Notes: generated from the letters alone by a model not told the origin. Numbered from the stretch's first letter, positions 39,385 through 47,188 are shown. The stretch is DNA of 64,000 nucleotides from Paenibacillus daejeonensis DSM 15491 (GCF_000378385.1 NZ_KB899660.1:248001-312000); one strand, 5' to 3'. Made by a program: numbers and translations.

Positions 39385-39410
39385 AAAGCCTCCGAATGCT
39401 CGGAGACTTG
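39385..39410 (-). terminator. Rho-independent terminator after Nudix gene
   Basis: AAGTCTCCGA / TCGGAGGCTT stem with one mismatch and a TTTTTTG run on the minus strand, 14 bases after the stop codon of the Nudix gene (39424). Its sequence resembles the terminator at 23571-23599, including the GCCTCCGA stem. Confidence 0.7.
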
Positions 39411-39423
39411 TACAACGCATCGA

Positions 39424-39912
39424 CTATTTATGTATACTACTTGTCTTCACATGAGTGATTTCTTGCTGGTTCTCCCGATCTTGGTTGGTCAATAATCCCA
39501 GTAATCCGTCCGGGACCAACCGCACATCTTTGTCTGCATCGACAAAGAACTGGATAGGCACCCACCTCGCTACAAATCGTTCCTCTCCCTCTATTGCTGG
39601 CACTTCCTCCCATAGATACTGACTGTGATCCTTAAATGTGGCTTCATAGATAAAATCGATCTCATGGCCCATATCGTTTTCTGTACCAAAGATATTTTCA
39701 ATGACCGCAATTAAATTGGGTTCCTCGACGTCTTGATTTAATTCCTCTTTTAGTTCGCGAATGAGAGTGCTTTTGCTGTTCTCTCCGAATTCAACCGTAC
39801 CTCCTAAAGGGCGATAAAAGGTGATGGGATGTCCTGGAAAACGGAACTCATGGACTAAAATTTGATCTTCATTTCGCTTAATTACCGCCAAGGCAACTGT
39901 ACGAATTTTCAT
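39424..39912 (-). CDS. Nudix hydrolase
   Basis: The 162-residue protein has a Nudix box in GGTVEFGENSKSTLIRELKEELNQDV, preceded by HEFRFPGHPITFYRPLGG. The box has GX5EX7REUXEE with N instead of the final G, so the pattern is nearly complete. The ATG at 39912 follows AGGAG at six bases. Just upstream (39941-39982) is a leftover GNAT C-terminus (FSILKSEWKS), a scar of a duplication with the GNAT gene at 40617. A truncated relative of this Nudix gene survives at 40557-40617. The C-terminal part (FVDADKDVRLVPDGLLGLL) is family-typical. Substrate unknown. Terminator at 39385-39410. Confidence 0.8.
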   Translation of the reverse strand: MKIRTVALAVIKRNEDQILVHEFRFPGHPITFYRPLGGTVEFGENSKSTLIRELKEELNQDVEEPNLIAVIENIFGTENDMGHEIDFIYEATFKDHSQYLWEEVPAIEGEERFVARWVPIQFFVDADKDVRLVPDGLLGLLTNQDRENQQEITHVKTSSIHK

Positions 39913-39940
39913 TAGACTCTCCTGTCTTCTTGCATTTTCA

Positions 39941-39982
39941 TTAGGACTTCCATTCACTCTTAAGAATAGAAAAGATTTCTCT
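39941..39982 (-). pseudogene. Duplication scar: GNAT C-terminal remnant
   Basis: Fourteen codons encode REIFSILKSEWKS with a TAA stop, nearly identical to the end of the intact GNAT at 40617 (FFSILKREWKS). It lies where the stop of the duplicated GNAT copy should precede the Nudix gene, showing that a GNAT-Nudix pair was once duplicated in tandem and that this copy of the GNAT was mostly deleted. Confidence 0.7.
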
Positions 39983-40015
39983 GATTTAATGGTTATCAAG
40001 CAATTTTCGCCTTTT

Positions 40016-40540
40016 TTATAAGTATCTCTTGAAACTGTCATCCCATAACTGGGCTTCTATATATCGCTCCGGTCCTTTGCTGCCATCGTGATTCCAAACC
40101 TGGGGCCAACCATAAAGTTGAACAACGTTCATGATTTCTTCTCTTGTATAAACCTTTTCTCGATATGGCTTTCCGTCCTTATAACGCATCGTTGGAAATA
40201 AATCACCATAGGTAAAGCTTATGATTTGAGGATCAATGGCATCCAGTGGTATACTGACCACTTCGCCCTCATTGTACCATTGCTTTAACCAGTTGCACGG
40301 ACCTAACGTCATATAGTGCGGGTACCGCTGTGCCGGCTTCCCTCCTTTTTGAATAAAAAGGGATCTTGCCCTGGCCTCCAATGTCTGGCGAGTTCTTAAG
40401 TAATCGTCCGATCGCTTACTAGCAAACACTTGCTGTTGCAATTTCAATTGGTCCAATATGAGCTGTGCCTCATCGGCTGGCAAAGTAGATAAATTTCTAA
40501 AGGGACCACGTTCTTTTTCATAATAATGATATAAGTCCAC
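40016..40540 (-). CDS. Hypothetical protein (group-specific Bacillales family)
   Basis: The 174-residue protein begins VDLYHYYEKERGPFRNLSTLP and continues as a soluble mixed protein with GGKPAQRYPHYMTLGPCNWLK and a C-terminal PQVWNHDGSKGPERYIEAQLW. This N-terminus (xLYHYYEKExGPFRNLSxL) is one I associate with a hypothetical family of Bacillus and Paenibacillus, from memory. No catalytic motif is apparent. The GTG at 40540 follows GGAGGAGGCGG at a suitable distance; a longer frame to 40633 begins in a Nudix remnant and is rejected. It sits within the duplicated GNAT-Nudix region, apparently inserted between the broken copies. Confidence 0.65.
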   Translation of the reverse strand: MDLYHYYEKERGPFRNLSTLPADEAQLILDQLKLQQQVFASKRSDDYLRTRQTLEARARSLFIQKGGKPAQRYPHYMTLGPCNWLKQWYNEGEVVSIPLDAIDPQIISFTYGDLFPTMRYKDGKPYREKVYTREEIMNVVQLYGWPQVWNHDGSKGPERYIEAQLWDDSFKRYL

Positions 40541-40556
40541 TCGCGCACCGCCTCCT

Positions 40557-40617
40557 CCATACGAATTCAACCGTGCCGCCATGGGTCGATAAAAGGTGAT
40601 TGGATGTCGGTTTTCAT
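40557..40617 (-). pseudogene. Duplication scar: Nudix remnant
   Basis: Immediately after the GNAT stop (40617), an ATG starts MKT and runs into RHPITFYRPM-like sequence, matching the intact Nudix gene (GHPITFYRPLGGTVEF) with its middle and end missing. The DNA match (TTCAACCGT with CCGCCA/CGATAAAAGGTGAT) is strong. It is the remnant of the other copy in the tandem duplication. Confidence 0.65.
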
Positions 40618-41144
40618 TAGGACTTCCATTCACGCTTTAGAATCGAAAAGAACCACTGGTCCACCCAGACGTCTTTCCACTCTAACTCTTCTCTAAAGAT
40701 ACCTTCCCGTCGCATGCCTACGTTCTTCATTAATCGAGCTGAATGTAAATTGTTACTGTTACACATTGCCACGACCTTATGGGCATTTAACTTTTCAAAA
40801 GCATAGTGAATTAGCTGCTTCGTGGCACTATACCCATATCCAAAACCTTGATGATACGGAAGAAGGCCAAAGCCAATTTCCCAGCTCTTTCTGTGCTCCA
40901 CATAACTCCAAATGCTCGCTAGTCCGATAGGTTCCGCGCCTTCATAAGTAGTCCTTGTAATTATAAAATCAAAGTTATGTTCAGAGCTAATTTGCTCTAA
41001 GTACTTAGCCTTCACCTGGTTAGCATCTGTCTCAACCGATTCTTCATAGCACCAGATCTCAGCGTTGCATTCCACAGCCGCAATAAAATCTAGATCCGCC
41101 GCGGTTACGGGAGCCAAAAGTATCTGGTAGTTGTGTTCATTCAT
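40617..41144 (-). CDS. GNAT-family acetyltransferase (RimJ/RimL-like)
   Basis: The 175-residue protein has GLASIWSYVEHRKSWEIGFGLLPYHQGFGYGYSATKQLIHYAFEKLNAHKVVAMCNSNNLHSARLMKNVGMRREGIFREE, the RimJ/RimL core: YHQGFGYG acetyl-CoA loop and the N-x-S-x-R-x-M-x-x-x-G-M-x-x-E-G signature. These proteins acetylate ribosomal protein N-termini, amines or drugs. The C-terminal FFSILKREWKS is duplicated as a scar at 39941-39982. The ATG at 41144 follows GAGGAGCTAATCCTG. The stop codon TAA overlaps a Nudix remnant ATG (TAATG). Confidence 0.85.
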   Translation of the reverse strand: MNEHNYQILLAPVTAADLDFIAAVECNAEIWCYEESVETDANQVKAKYLEQISSEHNFDFIITRTTYEGAEPIGLASIWSYVEHRKSWEIGFGLLPYHQGFGYGYSATKQLIHYAFEKLNAHKVVAMCNSNNLHSARLMKNVGMRREGIFREELEWKDVWVDQWFFSILKREWKS

Positions 41145-41191
41145 TGGCAGGATTAGCTCCTCAAGGTAACTTATTATTGAACAGACATTTA

Positions 41192-41380
41192 CTAAATTCC
41201 TCTAAGATGATTTGGTTCGTGCATGGCATTGTTCAGAATGATATACACAAAGAACGAAACGGGACACGTGATGATAAAGATGAGTCTCACACTAAACGAG
41301 GATATTCCAGCGAACGCTGCTAAGCCCCCGCATACTCCGAAAAGTGATTTATCCAATGAAGCTTTTTCTAGTTTTCTCAT
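41192..41380 (-). CDS. PspC-domain membrane protein
   Basis: A 62-residue protein with the PspC pattern: KASLDKSLFGVCGGLAAF followed by one TM helix (RLIFIITCPVSFFVYIIL). PspC proteins are inner-membrane stress sensors that partner PspA; small single-domain forms are widespread in Bacillales. The CGGLA element is present, although the protein ends soon after the helix. The ATG at 41380 follows GGAAGTGGC. It is isolated from any psp gene in the window, so a stress role is inferred only from the domain. Confidence 0.8.
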   Translation of the reverse strand: MRKLEKASLDKSLFGVCGGLAAFAGISSFSVRLIFIITCPVSFFVYIILNNAMHEPNHLRGI

Positions 41381-41415
41381 CGGGATGCCACTTCCTTTAC
41401 ACTTGAAACGTATAG

Positions 41416-41940
41416 TTAATCCAAAATAAAATGTTTTAAATAAGTCGCCATCAGCTTATTTGAGACTTCTAATGCCTCCGTTCTATCGGACGCTGGTGCA
41501 GAGAGCATGAATCCATTCTCGGGATTCCAATTCCCCTGATTTTGGAGAGCAATCGTCGCTTGATCATACGTTGTACTAAAATAGATAACTCCTAAAAGAT
41601 AATTTGTAGGCATACCATTTTCAAAAGAACGATAAATCAAGAGACCACTATTATCATGATCCAATGTAAACTGTACTGTCTTCATCTCCAGTGCCGCAAC
41701 ATTCTCTAGACCTTGAATATCAACGGAGCCTTCAAACCTTTTCGTATTTAGGAATCGTTTATAAACTTTACCTTCAATAAGAACCTGAACTTGCTGTTCA
41801 AAAGCTTCATGCTCTTGACCCAGTCTGTATTTCATGCCCTCCGCATGCAAGGAAACACTTTTGGGAAAGTAGAACATCACAGTGCCAGACAAAGCCAAAA
41901 TGACAAGAAGTATAGTGAAGACGGCGATGCCTTTTCTCAT
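41416..41940 (-). CDS. Membrane-anchored hypothetical protein
   Basis: The 174-residue product has an N-terminal TM anchor/signal (KGIAVFTILLVILALSGTVMF), then an extracytoplasmic domain rich in Leu and charged residues (GMKYRLGQEHEAFEQQVQVLIEGKVYKRFL). I do not recognise the domain. The ATG at 41940 follows GGAGG at five bases; a start at 41952 is also possible. The C-terminal helix (SNKLMATYLKHFILD) is amphipathic. It lies 28 bases after the stalk-domain protein gene on the same strand, suggesting an operon with the 41969-43183 gene. Confidence 0.65.
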   Translation of the reverse strand: MRKGIAVFTILLVILALSGTVMFYFPKSVSLHAEGMKYRLGQEHEAFEQQVQVLIEGKVYKRFLNTKRFEGSVDIQGLENVAALEMKTVQFTLDHDNSGLLIYRSFENGMPTNYLLGVIYFSTTYDQATIALQNQGNWNPENGFMLSAPASDRTEALEVSNKLMATYLKHFILD

Positions 41941-41968
41941 GAAATCCTCCACACCGATTAGGATCTAA

Positions 41969-43183
41969 TTACTCCTCTGTATCCCAACCAAGCTCATTAA
42001 TATCCAAAACCAGCGTTTCGTTCGTAGCACGCCATGTTCCGTTCTCCAACTTGATAATTTTCGCAATACCTTCAAATCGATTGTCTATAAAATCCGGACC
42101 CTCAAGCTTGGTCGTCGTTTGACTAAAGTAAACATAGGCTTCAGCTCCGTCATAATGGATGATCTGAACTTCTGCCAGTTCAAAAAGAAGATCAAACTGT
42201 TCAAATACCGCTTTGGATAAGGCGATAGCTTCTTTCAGTTCAGGGGTATCCGGGGCAAAAGTCGCTTCATACCGTTCGATGTCCTCGTCGTTGCTGGCTG
42301 CGATTTGTTCCTCGAGTACCCCAATAATTTCCGCTTTTTCTTCAGCCGATACAGCCGGTGTTACAGCTAACAACTCTTCGATATGAGTATAATTAGATCC
42401 CAAAACGGTCAATTGATTGAGCTTCCATTCAGCTCCCCTGCTGTCACGGGAGAGGTCAAGCACCAGATTGGACTCGTGATTGAGGTAGAATCCGCCACTT
42501 ACCTTTACAGATTCATTTGTAGCTAAGATCGTCGTCGATGTTGGAGTCATAGTCAAAATATGCTGAAACCGATATTTCGATTCAATTTCCACTCGTCCAA
42601 CATGCTCCATTAATGCAGAATAAGTTATATCATTGAGCGGTGAGTTAGAGTTGATTAGTGCTCGAATTCCACTTTCATTTTCTCTTGATTGTGCCGTTCC
42701 TAATTGATTTAAGAAGGAAGTAAGTTGCTCGTAATCCTTAGCGTTTGGCCAAGGCGATGTCAACGAAACGGTACGTGCGACGCCATCCCATACCACATCC
42801 AATCCTGTAGCCTCTCCGACAAAACGCAGGGGTACAAGCGTACGGCCATCCTGAATCAAAGGCTGAACTCGTCCTGGTACAAGTTGCCCATTAACAATGG
42901 TGTTGCTCGAGCCGATTGTCATTTCAATCGTATGTTCACTATCACCCGAGGTCCCACCAATGCGCTTCGTTGCCGCATTGTAGGTTATTTTGTAATTAAG
43001 CGCCTCAAACAGGCTGCGGAACTCTACATAAGTAACACTATTCTGCACAAGAGGCTCCACCTCAAATGCCAGCTCCTTGCCATCCAACCAAACCTGTATG
43101 GGTTTCTGTTGCTCTGCTGATGCACCTGCTGCAAACGCTAGCATAAGTACCATTATTAATATTGTGGATAATCGTTTCTTCAT
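41969..43183 (-). CDS. Secreted stalk-domain (copper amine oxidase N-terminal) protein, paralog 1
   Basis: The 404-residue protein has a signal peptide (KKRLSTILIMVLMLAFAAGASA) and a copper amine oxidase N-terminal-like stalk domain with PIQVWLDGKELAFEVEPL, NSVTYVEFRSLFEALNY and LVPLRFVGEATGLDVVWDG, the repeat pattern common in Paenibacillus surface proteins. The rest (about 150-404) is a helical and beta-rich domain with MEHVGRVEIESKYRF. It is about 50 percent alike by eye to the product of 43876-45075, so the two are tandem paralogs. The ATG at 43183 follows GGAGGTAACTAC. No catalytic motif of amine oxidase is present; the domain is just a structural module. Likely wall- or membrane-associated. 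Confidence 0.8.
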   Translation of the reverse strand: MKKRLSTILIMVLMLAFAAGASAEQQKPIQVWLDGKELAFEVEPLVQNSVTYVEFRSLFEALNYKITYNAATKRIGGTSGDSEHTIEMTIGSSNTIVNGQLVPGRVQPLIQDGRTLVPLRFVGEATGLDVVWDGVARTVSLTSPWPNAKDYEQLTSFLNQLGTAQSRENESGIRALINSNSPLNDITYSALMEHVGRVEIESKYRFQHILTMTPTSTTILATNESVKVSGGFYLNHESNLVLDLSRDSRGAEWKLNQLTVLGSNYTHIEELLAVTPAVSAEEKAEIIGVLEEQIAASNDEDIERYEATFAPDTPELKEAIALSKAVFEQFDLLFELAEVQIIHYDGAEAYVYFSQTTTKLEGPDFIDNRFEGIAKIIKLENGTWRATNETLVLDINELGWDTEE

Positions 43184-43214
43184 GTAGTTACCTCCTGGTA
43201 TAGATGAAAGTCCC

Positions 43215-43751
43215 CTAGCCTAGACTCCACTTTTTTATGAATTGCTTCATTTCACCATCAGGCAAAAAAGGCATAATAACATCATAAAAAAGCCTGTTCT
43301 CTTTGACTTCAATTCCATTGACGTAATGGCTATTATCAAACCCCCACAAACCAACATCAAATAACTTCCCATTTTTCTTACTTTCAAACACATAATACAA
43401 TCTAACATCTTGATAGGGAGATTTCTTCCACCAAACCGGGTTCAACACATCTTTGTTAATCTGATTTAATATGGGTATGTACGCTTCTAATTCCTTACCT
43501 TCAATGACTATTTTATCTTCGCTAGTTGCACGAATTAAATCATCAACTTTCCAAGGATAAGGCGTTAGAATTAATAGGCTGGCATGGTATATTGTTAAAC
43601 GAACATCATCCATATCTTCATTTTTTATGAGTTGAGATAAATCATATGATTTTAGTTTTGGATACGCATTTATCTTATAACTGCTTAAAGTAATTACGGC
43701 AATCAACATCATTATTATTATTCTAAAGATACTTCTTTTGTTTGCACCCAT
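43215..43751 (-). CDS. Hypothetical exported protein between stalk-domain paralogs
   Basis: The 178-residue product has a signal/anchor (KRSIFRIIIMMLIAVITLSSYKINA) and a beta-rich extracellular part with aromatic motifs (VWWKKSPYQDVRLYYVFESKK, GLWGFDNSHYVNG). No family is recognised. The ATG at 43751 follows AGGGAGAGTATTATG, a good ribosome binding site. A promoter-like motif (copy 3) lies about 35-65 bases upstream. It is situated between the two paralogous stalk-domain genes, so the three may form a secreted set. Confidence 0.65.
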   Translation of the reverse strand: MGANKRSIFRIIIMMLIAVITLSSYKINAYPKLKSYDLSQLIKNEDMDDVRLTIYHASLLILTPYPWKVDDLIRATSEDKIVIEGKELEAYIPILNQINKDVLNPVWWKKSPYQDVRLYYVFESKKNGKLFDVGLWGFDNSHYVNGIEVKENRLFYDVIMPFLPDGEMKQFIKKWSLG

Positions 43752-43783
43752 AATACTCTCCCTAACTCAAAAATCTTCCAACC

Positions 43784-43817
43784 ACACCATCATACCATAA
43801 AAGTAAACAATTGGATC
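43784..43817 (-). promoter_or_regulatory. Recurring promoter-like motif, copy 3
   Basis: The minus strand reads GATCCAATTGTTTACTTTTATGGTATGATGGTG, matching copies at 23510-23552 and 39321-39355 in the CCAATTGTT and TATGATGG parts but lacking the GGAACA arm. It lies just upstream of the 43751 gene. Confidence 0.4.
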
Positions 43818-43826
43818 ACCATTGTT

Positions 43827-43856
43827 AAAAGCACAGTCCTTTAAAGCAGACTGTGC
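43827..43856 (-). terminator. Rho-independent terminator after stalk-domain paralog 2
   Basis: AGCACAGTC / GACTGTGCT stem with a TTTTAAC tail on the minus strand, 20 bases after the stop codon at 43876. Confidence 0.75.
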
Positions 43857-43875
43857 TAATCAACATATTTATTCT

Positions 43876-45075
43876 CTATAGTTCTTCTATACTCAAAGTA
43901 AAACTGGTATTCGTCACACGCCAAGTCCCATCTTCTAGTTTAATAACTTTTAGAATACCTTCCATCCGGTTATCCGCATACTCCGGACCGTCAATTCTGG
44001 TGGTGGTTTGGCTAAAATATACATAGGCTTGCAGCTCATCATAATAAACAATTTTCCAGTCGTTTAGTTCGTAATGAAGGTTATATTCTGCCATCAGTAC
44101 ATCTAAAAATGCCAGACTTTCTTCTAGACCAGGTATATTGGGATCAAATGTCGCTGCATACCGTTGATTATCGTTGTCATTGCTGGAATTAATCTGCTCC
44201 TCCAACAATGCAATGATTTTTGCTTTCTCTTCCGCAGGGACAGTCGGTTCTGAAGCCAACACTTCCTCTGCATTTGTGTATTCGGTAATTAAGGCTAACA
44301 AACTATCAAGCTTCCAATCTCCTCCTTTGTTATCACGAGAAAGAGCAAGGGCTTGAAAGGACTTATTATCGATATAGAAACCATCGCTAATTTTTGTAGA
44401 TTCATTGTTGACCATAATCATAGTTGAGGTGTTGGTCATGTTAGAAATAAAGGAGAGTTCGTACTCCGATTTAATCTTCACTTGATTCAAGAATTCCATT
44501 AATGCAGAGTAATTAGACTCATACAGAGGGGAACCGCTGTTTAATAATGCCCTCACTTCTGCTTCATTTCCATTGGACTGGGCCTCTCCCAGCTTCGTAA
44601 GGAATGAAATTATTTGCTCGTAATCCTGTGCGGTGGGTCCGGGAGTGGTCAACGTTATGCTGCGATCCTTAGCATCCCACTGCACATCCAGCTCTGTCGC
44701 TTCTCCTACAAAACGAAGGGGGACCAAGGTACGACCGTCCCTTACAATGGGCTGAACGTTACCCTTTGCAGGCTGACCATTTATGAATGCTTTATCTGAT
44801 CCAATTGTCATTTCTATTGTGACATTGTCATATATAGAAGTCCCCCTGATCCGCTTCGTTGTTGCCTCATAGGTAATTTTGAAATCAAGTGCAGTAAACA
44901 AACTACGAAACTCTACATATGTAATATTATTGTGTAGTACAGGCTGTACCTCAAATACCAGCTCCTCCCCATCCAGCCAAACCTGAATTGGTTTTTGCTG
45001 GTCTGCAGTCGCCATTCCTGCACTTGCGAGCATCAGCACCATAAAGAATGCCGTAACAAACGTTAACTTTCTCAT
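43876..45075 (-). CDS. Secreted stalk-domain (copper amine oxidase N-terminal) protein, paralog 2
   Basis: The 399-residue protein has a signal peptide (RKLTFVTAFFMVLMLASAGMATA) and a stalk domain of about 130 residues (PIQVWLDGEELVFEVQPV, YVEFRSLFTALDFK and VPLRFVGEATELDVQWDAK). The remainder is similar to the paralog at 41969-43183, with YFSQTTTRIDGPEYADNRME near the C-terminus. Such stalk domains are thought to project other domains from the cell wall in Paenibacillus. I took the ATG at 45075, behind AGGGGGAAAAG; the longer frame to 45147 lacks a site. A well-formed promoter (TTGAAA-17-TATAGT) and a 14-bp palindrome lie upstream. Terminator at 43827-43856. Confidence 0.8.
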   Translation of the reverse strand: MRKLTFVTAFFMVLMLASAGMATADQQKPIQVWLDGEELVFEVQPVLHNNITYVEFRSLFTALDFKITYEATTKRIRGTSIYDNVTIEMTIGSDKAFINGQPAKGNVQPIVRDGRTLVPLRFVGEATELDVQWDAKDRSITLTTPGPTAQDYEQIISFLTKLGEAQSNGNEAEVRALLNSGSPLYESNYSALMEFLNQVKIKSEYELSFISNMTNTSTMIMVNNESTKISDGFYIDNKSFQALALSRDNKGGDWKLDSLLALITEYTNAEEVLASEPTVPAEEKAKIIALLEEQINSSNDNDNQRYAATFDPNIPGLEESLAFLDVLMAEYNLHYELNDWKIVYYDELQAYVYFSQTTTRIDGPEYADNRMEGILKVIKLEDGTWRVTNTSFTLSIEEL

Positions 45076-45151
45076 TTCTTTTCCCCCTGGGATATAGTTA
45101 AGATAGCGAAGTCTACCTAGTTCTAATGATTCATAACCTATCATCATAACC

Positions 45152-45165
45152 GAGTCTTAAGACTC
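45152..45165. promoter_or_regulatory. 14-bp perfect palindrome (candidate operator)
   Basis: GAGTCTTAAGACTC, a perfect palindrome, located just downstream of the -10 of the promoter of the second stalk-domain gene and about 80 bases before its ATG. It could bind a homodimeric repressor. No matching copy was seen elsewhere in the window. Confidence 0.45.
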
Positions 45166-45179
45166 ACTTCATCTTATTC

Positions 45180-45208
45180 ACTATAGCGTCTCCTTTTCTG
45201 GTTTTCAA
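45180..45208 (-). promoter_or_regulatory. Sigma-A type promoter of stalk-domain paralog 2
   Basis: On the minus strand TTGAAA (45208-45203), a 17-bp spacer and TATAGT (45185-45180) make a near-consensus housekeeping promoter upstream of the gene that starts at 45075. Confidence 0.75.
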
Positions 45209-45335
45209 CACTTATATACAACACACCCCTTTGCGACTTTTCCGTAGCCGTTTCGCGTGATATTTTTCGAATGACTAACGGGCGACCAATGAACTACTTG
45301 CAAATAGACGACCTCCAAATAAATTCATTCTCCAT

Positions 45336-46115
45336 TCACGCATTCTTTTTGAGAATTACGACTGAATACTGATGAGGGACATTTAATAGCTTCTCGCAGT
45401 TTTTGAGTTCCTCAAGCAATTCCTTCGTGACTCTAGCTCTCGTGGCTTCATCGGTATTTGTCATCCAGGAAACGGATTTTATTTTTCCGCACCAAGCCTC
45501 GTGTGTAAACGAAAGCTCATAATCATGCTGCCACGCATGAAGTAACTCAAAAGAATGTTCTCGCCATTCTTCGAACCACTGGGCTGGCATGCCATTTATC
45601 CTTTCTTTAGCGTCAGCCAAAGATCCAGCTGGTTTCATTTCGACCAAATTCTTATGCAACACGCTAAAGGTTTTTTTTGCGACAGAGGAGTTGGGGAGAA
45701 AAATGGAATGAATGATGATTAACAAGCCTGAGTGTTTCAAATACTTCCTGATATTCTGAAGGACCTTTTCACGCTCAAACCAATGCCATGCTCTTACCGC
45801 TATGACGATGGGATAGTGTTGCTGAAGTATGACTTCCTCGGCTTTACCTTTGATATAATCGATTGTATACTCCGAGTTCTCACTGTCACCTTTCAGTGCC
45901 TCATCAATTAATGACTGAGAAGGCTCGATTCCAATAACATGGCCACCTTGCAAAGCCAGATCTCTACTGAAGATTCCTGTGCCCGAACCAAGCTCGATGA
46001 TCGTTGATCCTTGTAGATGAATACCATGCCCCTTTAGCTGTTCAAAAAGCACCTGTGGCAAACGATCTCTGTATTTCGCATAATCACTCGAAACCTTACC
46101 GAAATTCGTCGTCAT
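45336..46115 (-). CDS. Class I SAM-dependent methyltransferase
   Basis: The 259-residue protein has motif I TIIELGSGTGIFSRDLA (about residues 37-53), acidic motif II VIGIEPSQSL, a motif III YIKGKAEEVI, and motif IV AVRAWHWFEREKVL. The sequence from MTTNFGKVSSDYAKYRDRLP resembles the ubiquinone/sterol-type methyltransferase N-terminus. The substrate is unknown; many Bacillales have a similar small-molecule methyltransferase. The ATG at 46115 follows GAGGTGGTTAAT; a GTG-type start at 46124 is possible. It is followed on the minus strand by the stalk-domain gene after a 260-base gap with its own promoter. Confidence 0.85.
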   Translation of the reverse strand: MTTNFGKVSSDYAKYRDRLPQVLFEQLKGHGIHLQGSTIIELGSGTGIFSRDLALQGGHVIGIEPSQSLIDEALKGDSENSEYTIDYIKGKAEEVILQQHYPIVIAVRAWHWFEREKVLQNIRKYLKHSGLLIIIHSIFLPNSSVAKKTFSVLHKNLVEMKPAGSLADAKERINGMPAQWFEEWREHSFELLHAWQHDYELSFTHEAWCGKIKSVSWMTNTDEATRARVTKELLEELKNCEKLLNVPHQYSVVILKKNA

Positions 46116-46270
46116 ATTAACCACCTCATAATGAGGCTATATAAATTTCCATAATTTGTATAATCATTTGTTCTTTTCAGACTGAAAAAAACAATTAATC
46201 TCTCCCTTGTTCATTTAATCTCATTCTAGACTTTGCACTCACAGCTTGCTTCAGCATTTTGCTGGTCGCA

Positions 46271-46726
46271 TTATTTTTCGGAACTCCATTCGCTCATCTC
46301 ATCACTCTCAAAAATCCACATTTCGCCATATCCGCGCACACGTTTTTCATCTTTTTGGTCGTGGATATCATTTAGGGTCTTAACAGCTCTATACCAAGCC
46401 ACAAATACTTCGTCTCTGACTTTATAGGTAACTTTAAATATAATATTTGAGCGGCCAGTCTGTTCTTTAAAAGGGGTGCGTTCGGAGTCTTCATTCATTT
46501 TAACAACTTCAATGATCTCACCATTTCTTGCACGTATGACATTCTCTATTTCTTTGTTCAAGGTGTCATTATGCATAGAAGCCATGATTAGAAGAATAGG
46601 AATGTTAACTGCCATCATGATTAAAGTACTCGCGACCACAATCTTCTTACGTTTTCTATAGAATAGAGATATAAGAATGCCCCCTAGTAGTATGAAAACA
46701 AACATAAAAACAAGCAATGATTGCAA
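46271..46726 (-). CDS. Membrane protein of unknown function
   Basis: The 151-residue protein has two N-terminal TM helices (SLLVFMFVFILLGGILISLFY and KIVVASTLIMMAVNIPILLIM) and a soluble C-terminal domain with NGEIIEVVKMNEDSERTPF and a strand-rich YKVRDEVFVAWYRAVKTL. The TTG at 46726 is placed seven bases after GAGGAG; an ATG at 46741 would include that site. No recognised domain; the layout is that of a small anchored protein. It is the only gene between the methyltransferase and the repeat region, and has nothing obvious to connect it to either. Confidence 0.6.
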   Translation of the reverse strand: MQSLLVFMFVFILLGGILISLFYRKRKKIVVASTLIMMAVNIPILLIMASMHNDTLNKEIENVIRARNGEIIEVVKMNEDSERTPFKEQTGRSNIIFKVTYKVRDEVFVAWYRAVKTLNDIHDQKDEKRVRGYGEMWIFESDEMSEWSSEK

Positions 46727-46953
46727 CGTAGCTCTCCTCATTCTGTGGAAATCAAAAAAGTATTCTTAATTTATTGTAGCATAATTGTATATTTTTGGTT
46801 CTTTAATTTCACCCCACTCGCTAACGCTTGTGGTGCGACGTTAGATGCGAAAAAGGAGCCTATTACAGTCCAAATGACCGCAATAAGCTCCGTGGTAAGC
46901 GTTACGTTTCAAAACCCTTCAAATCTGACCAAATAAGCTCGATAGCGAGAGCT

Positions 46954-47188
46954 TCGATTAATACTGTATCGTTATCGCGCATCACTCAGGATTCATTTTT
47001 TGCTGTAACGGACACCACAGCACCTATTAGGCTTTAAACATGCCATTTGCAATTCTAACGGACAGGAACGCCGTTATTCACGCGTTTTCAGTCGAAATGT
47101 CTAGTTTTAGAGCAAATAAGTGCATCTGTGGCCGTTAGCTTTTTAAACGTCCATTTTCTTTACGATTAAGCGCTCTGGTGGCCGTTAG
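46954..47188. repeat. Long intergenic repeat, arm A (inverted relative to arm B)
   Basis: About 235 bp whose reverse complement matches 61466-61701 with roughly nine differences. It is built from shorter modules ending in CTAACGGCCAC, CTGTCCGTTAG and TGTCCGTTACAGC. Similar modules extend outwards in both directions (46818-46845, 47212-47244). It has no coding capacity and lies in a 529-base gap between a membrane protein gene and a GH3 gene. Likely a family of Paenibacillus intergenic repeats. Confidence 0.8.

Noticed and set aside
40541-40633. Upstream extension of the hypothetical gene through MNGSPNENRH
   Set aside because: The codons overlap a Nudix remnant and the end of the GNAT gene; the GTG with GGAGG is a better start.
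45209-45335. Possible repeat module with CTAACGGGCGACC near 45273
   Set aside because: Only a short match to the 47/61 kb repeat modules was seen; not enough to call a copy.
46721-46936. Plus-strand open frame opposite the membrane protein start
   Set aside because: No ribosome binding site and low-complexity repeat sequence; not coding.
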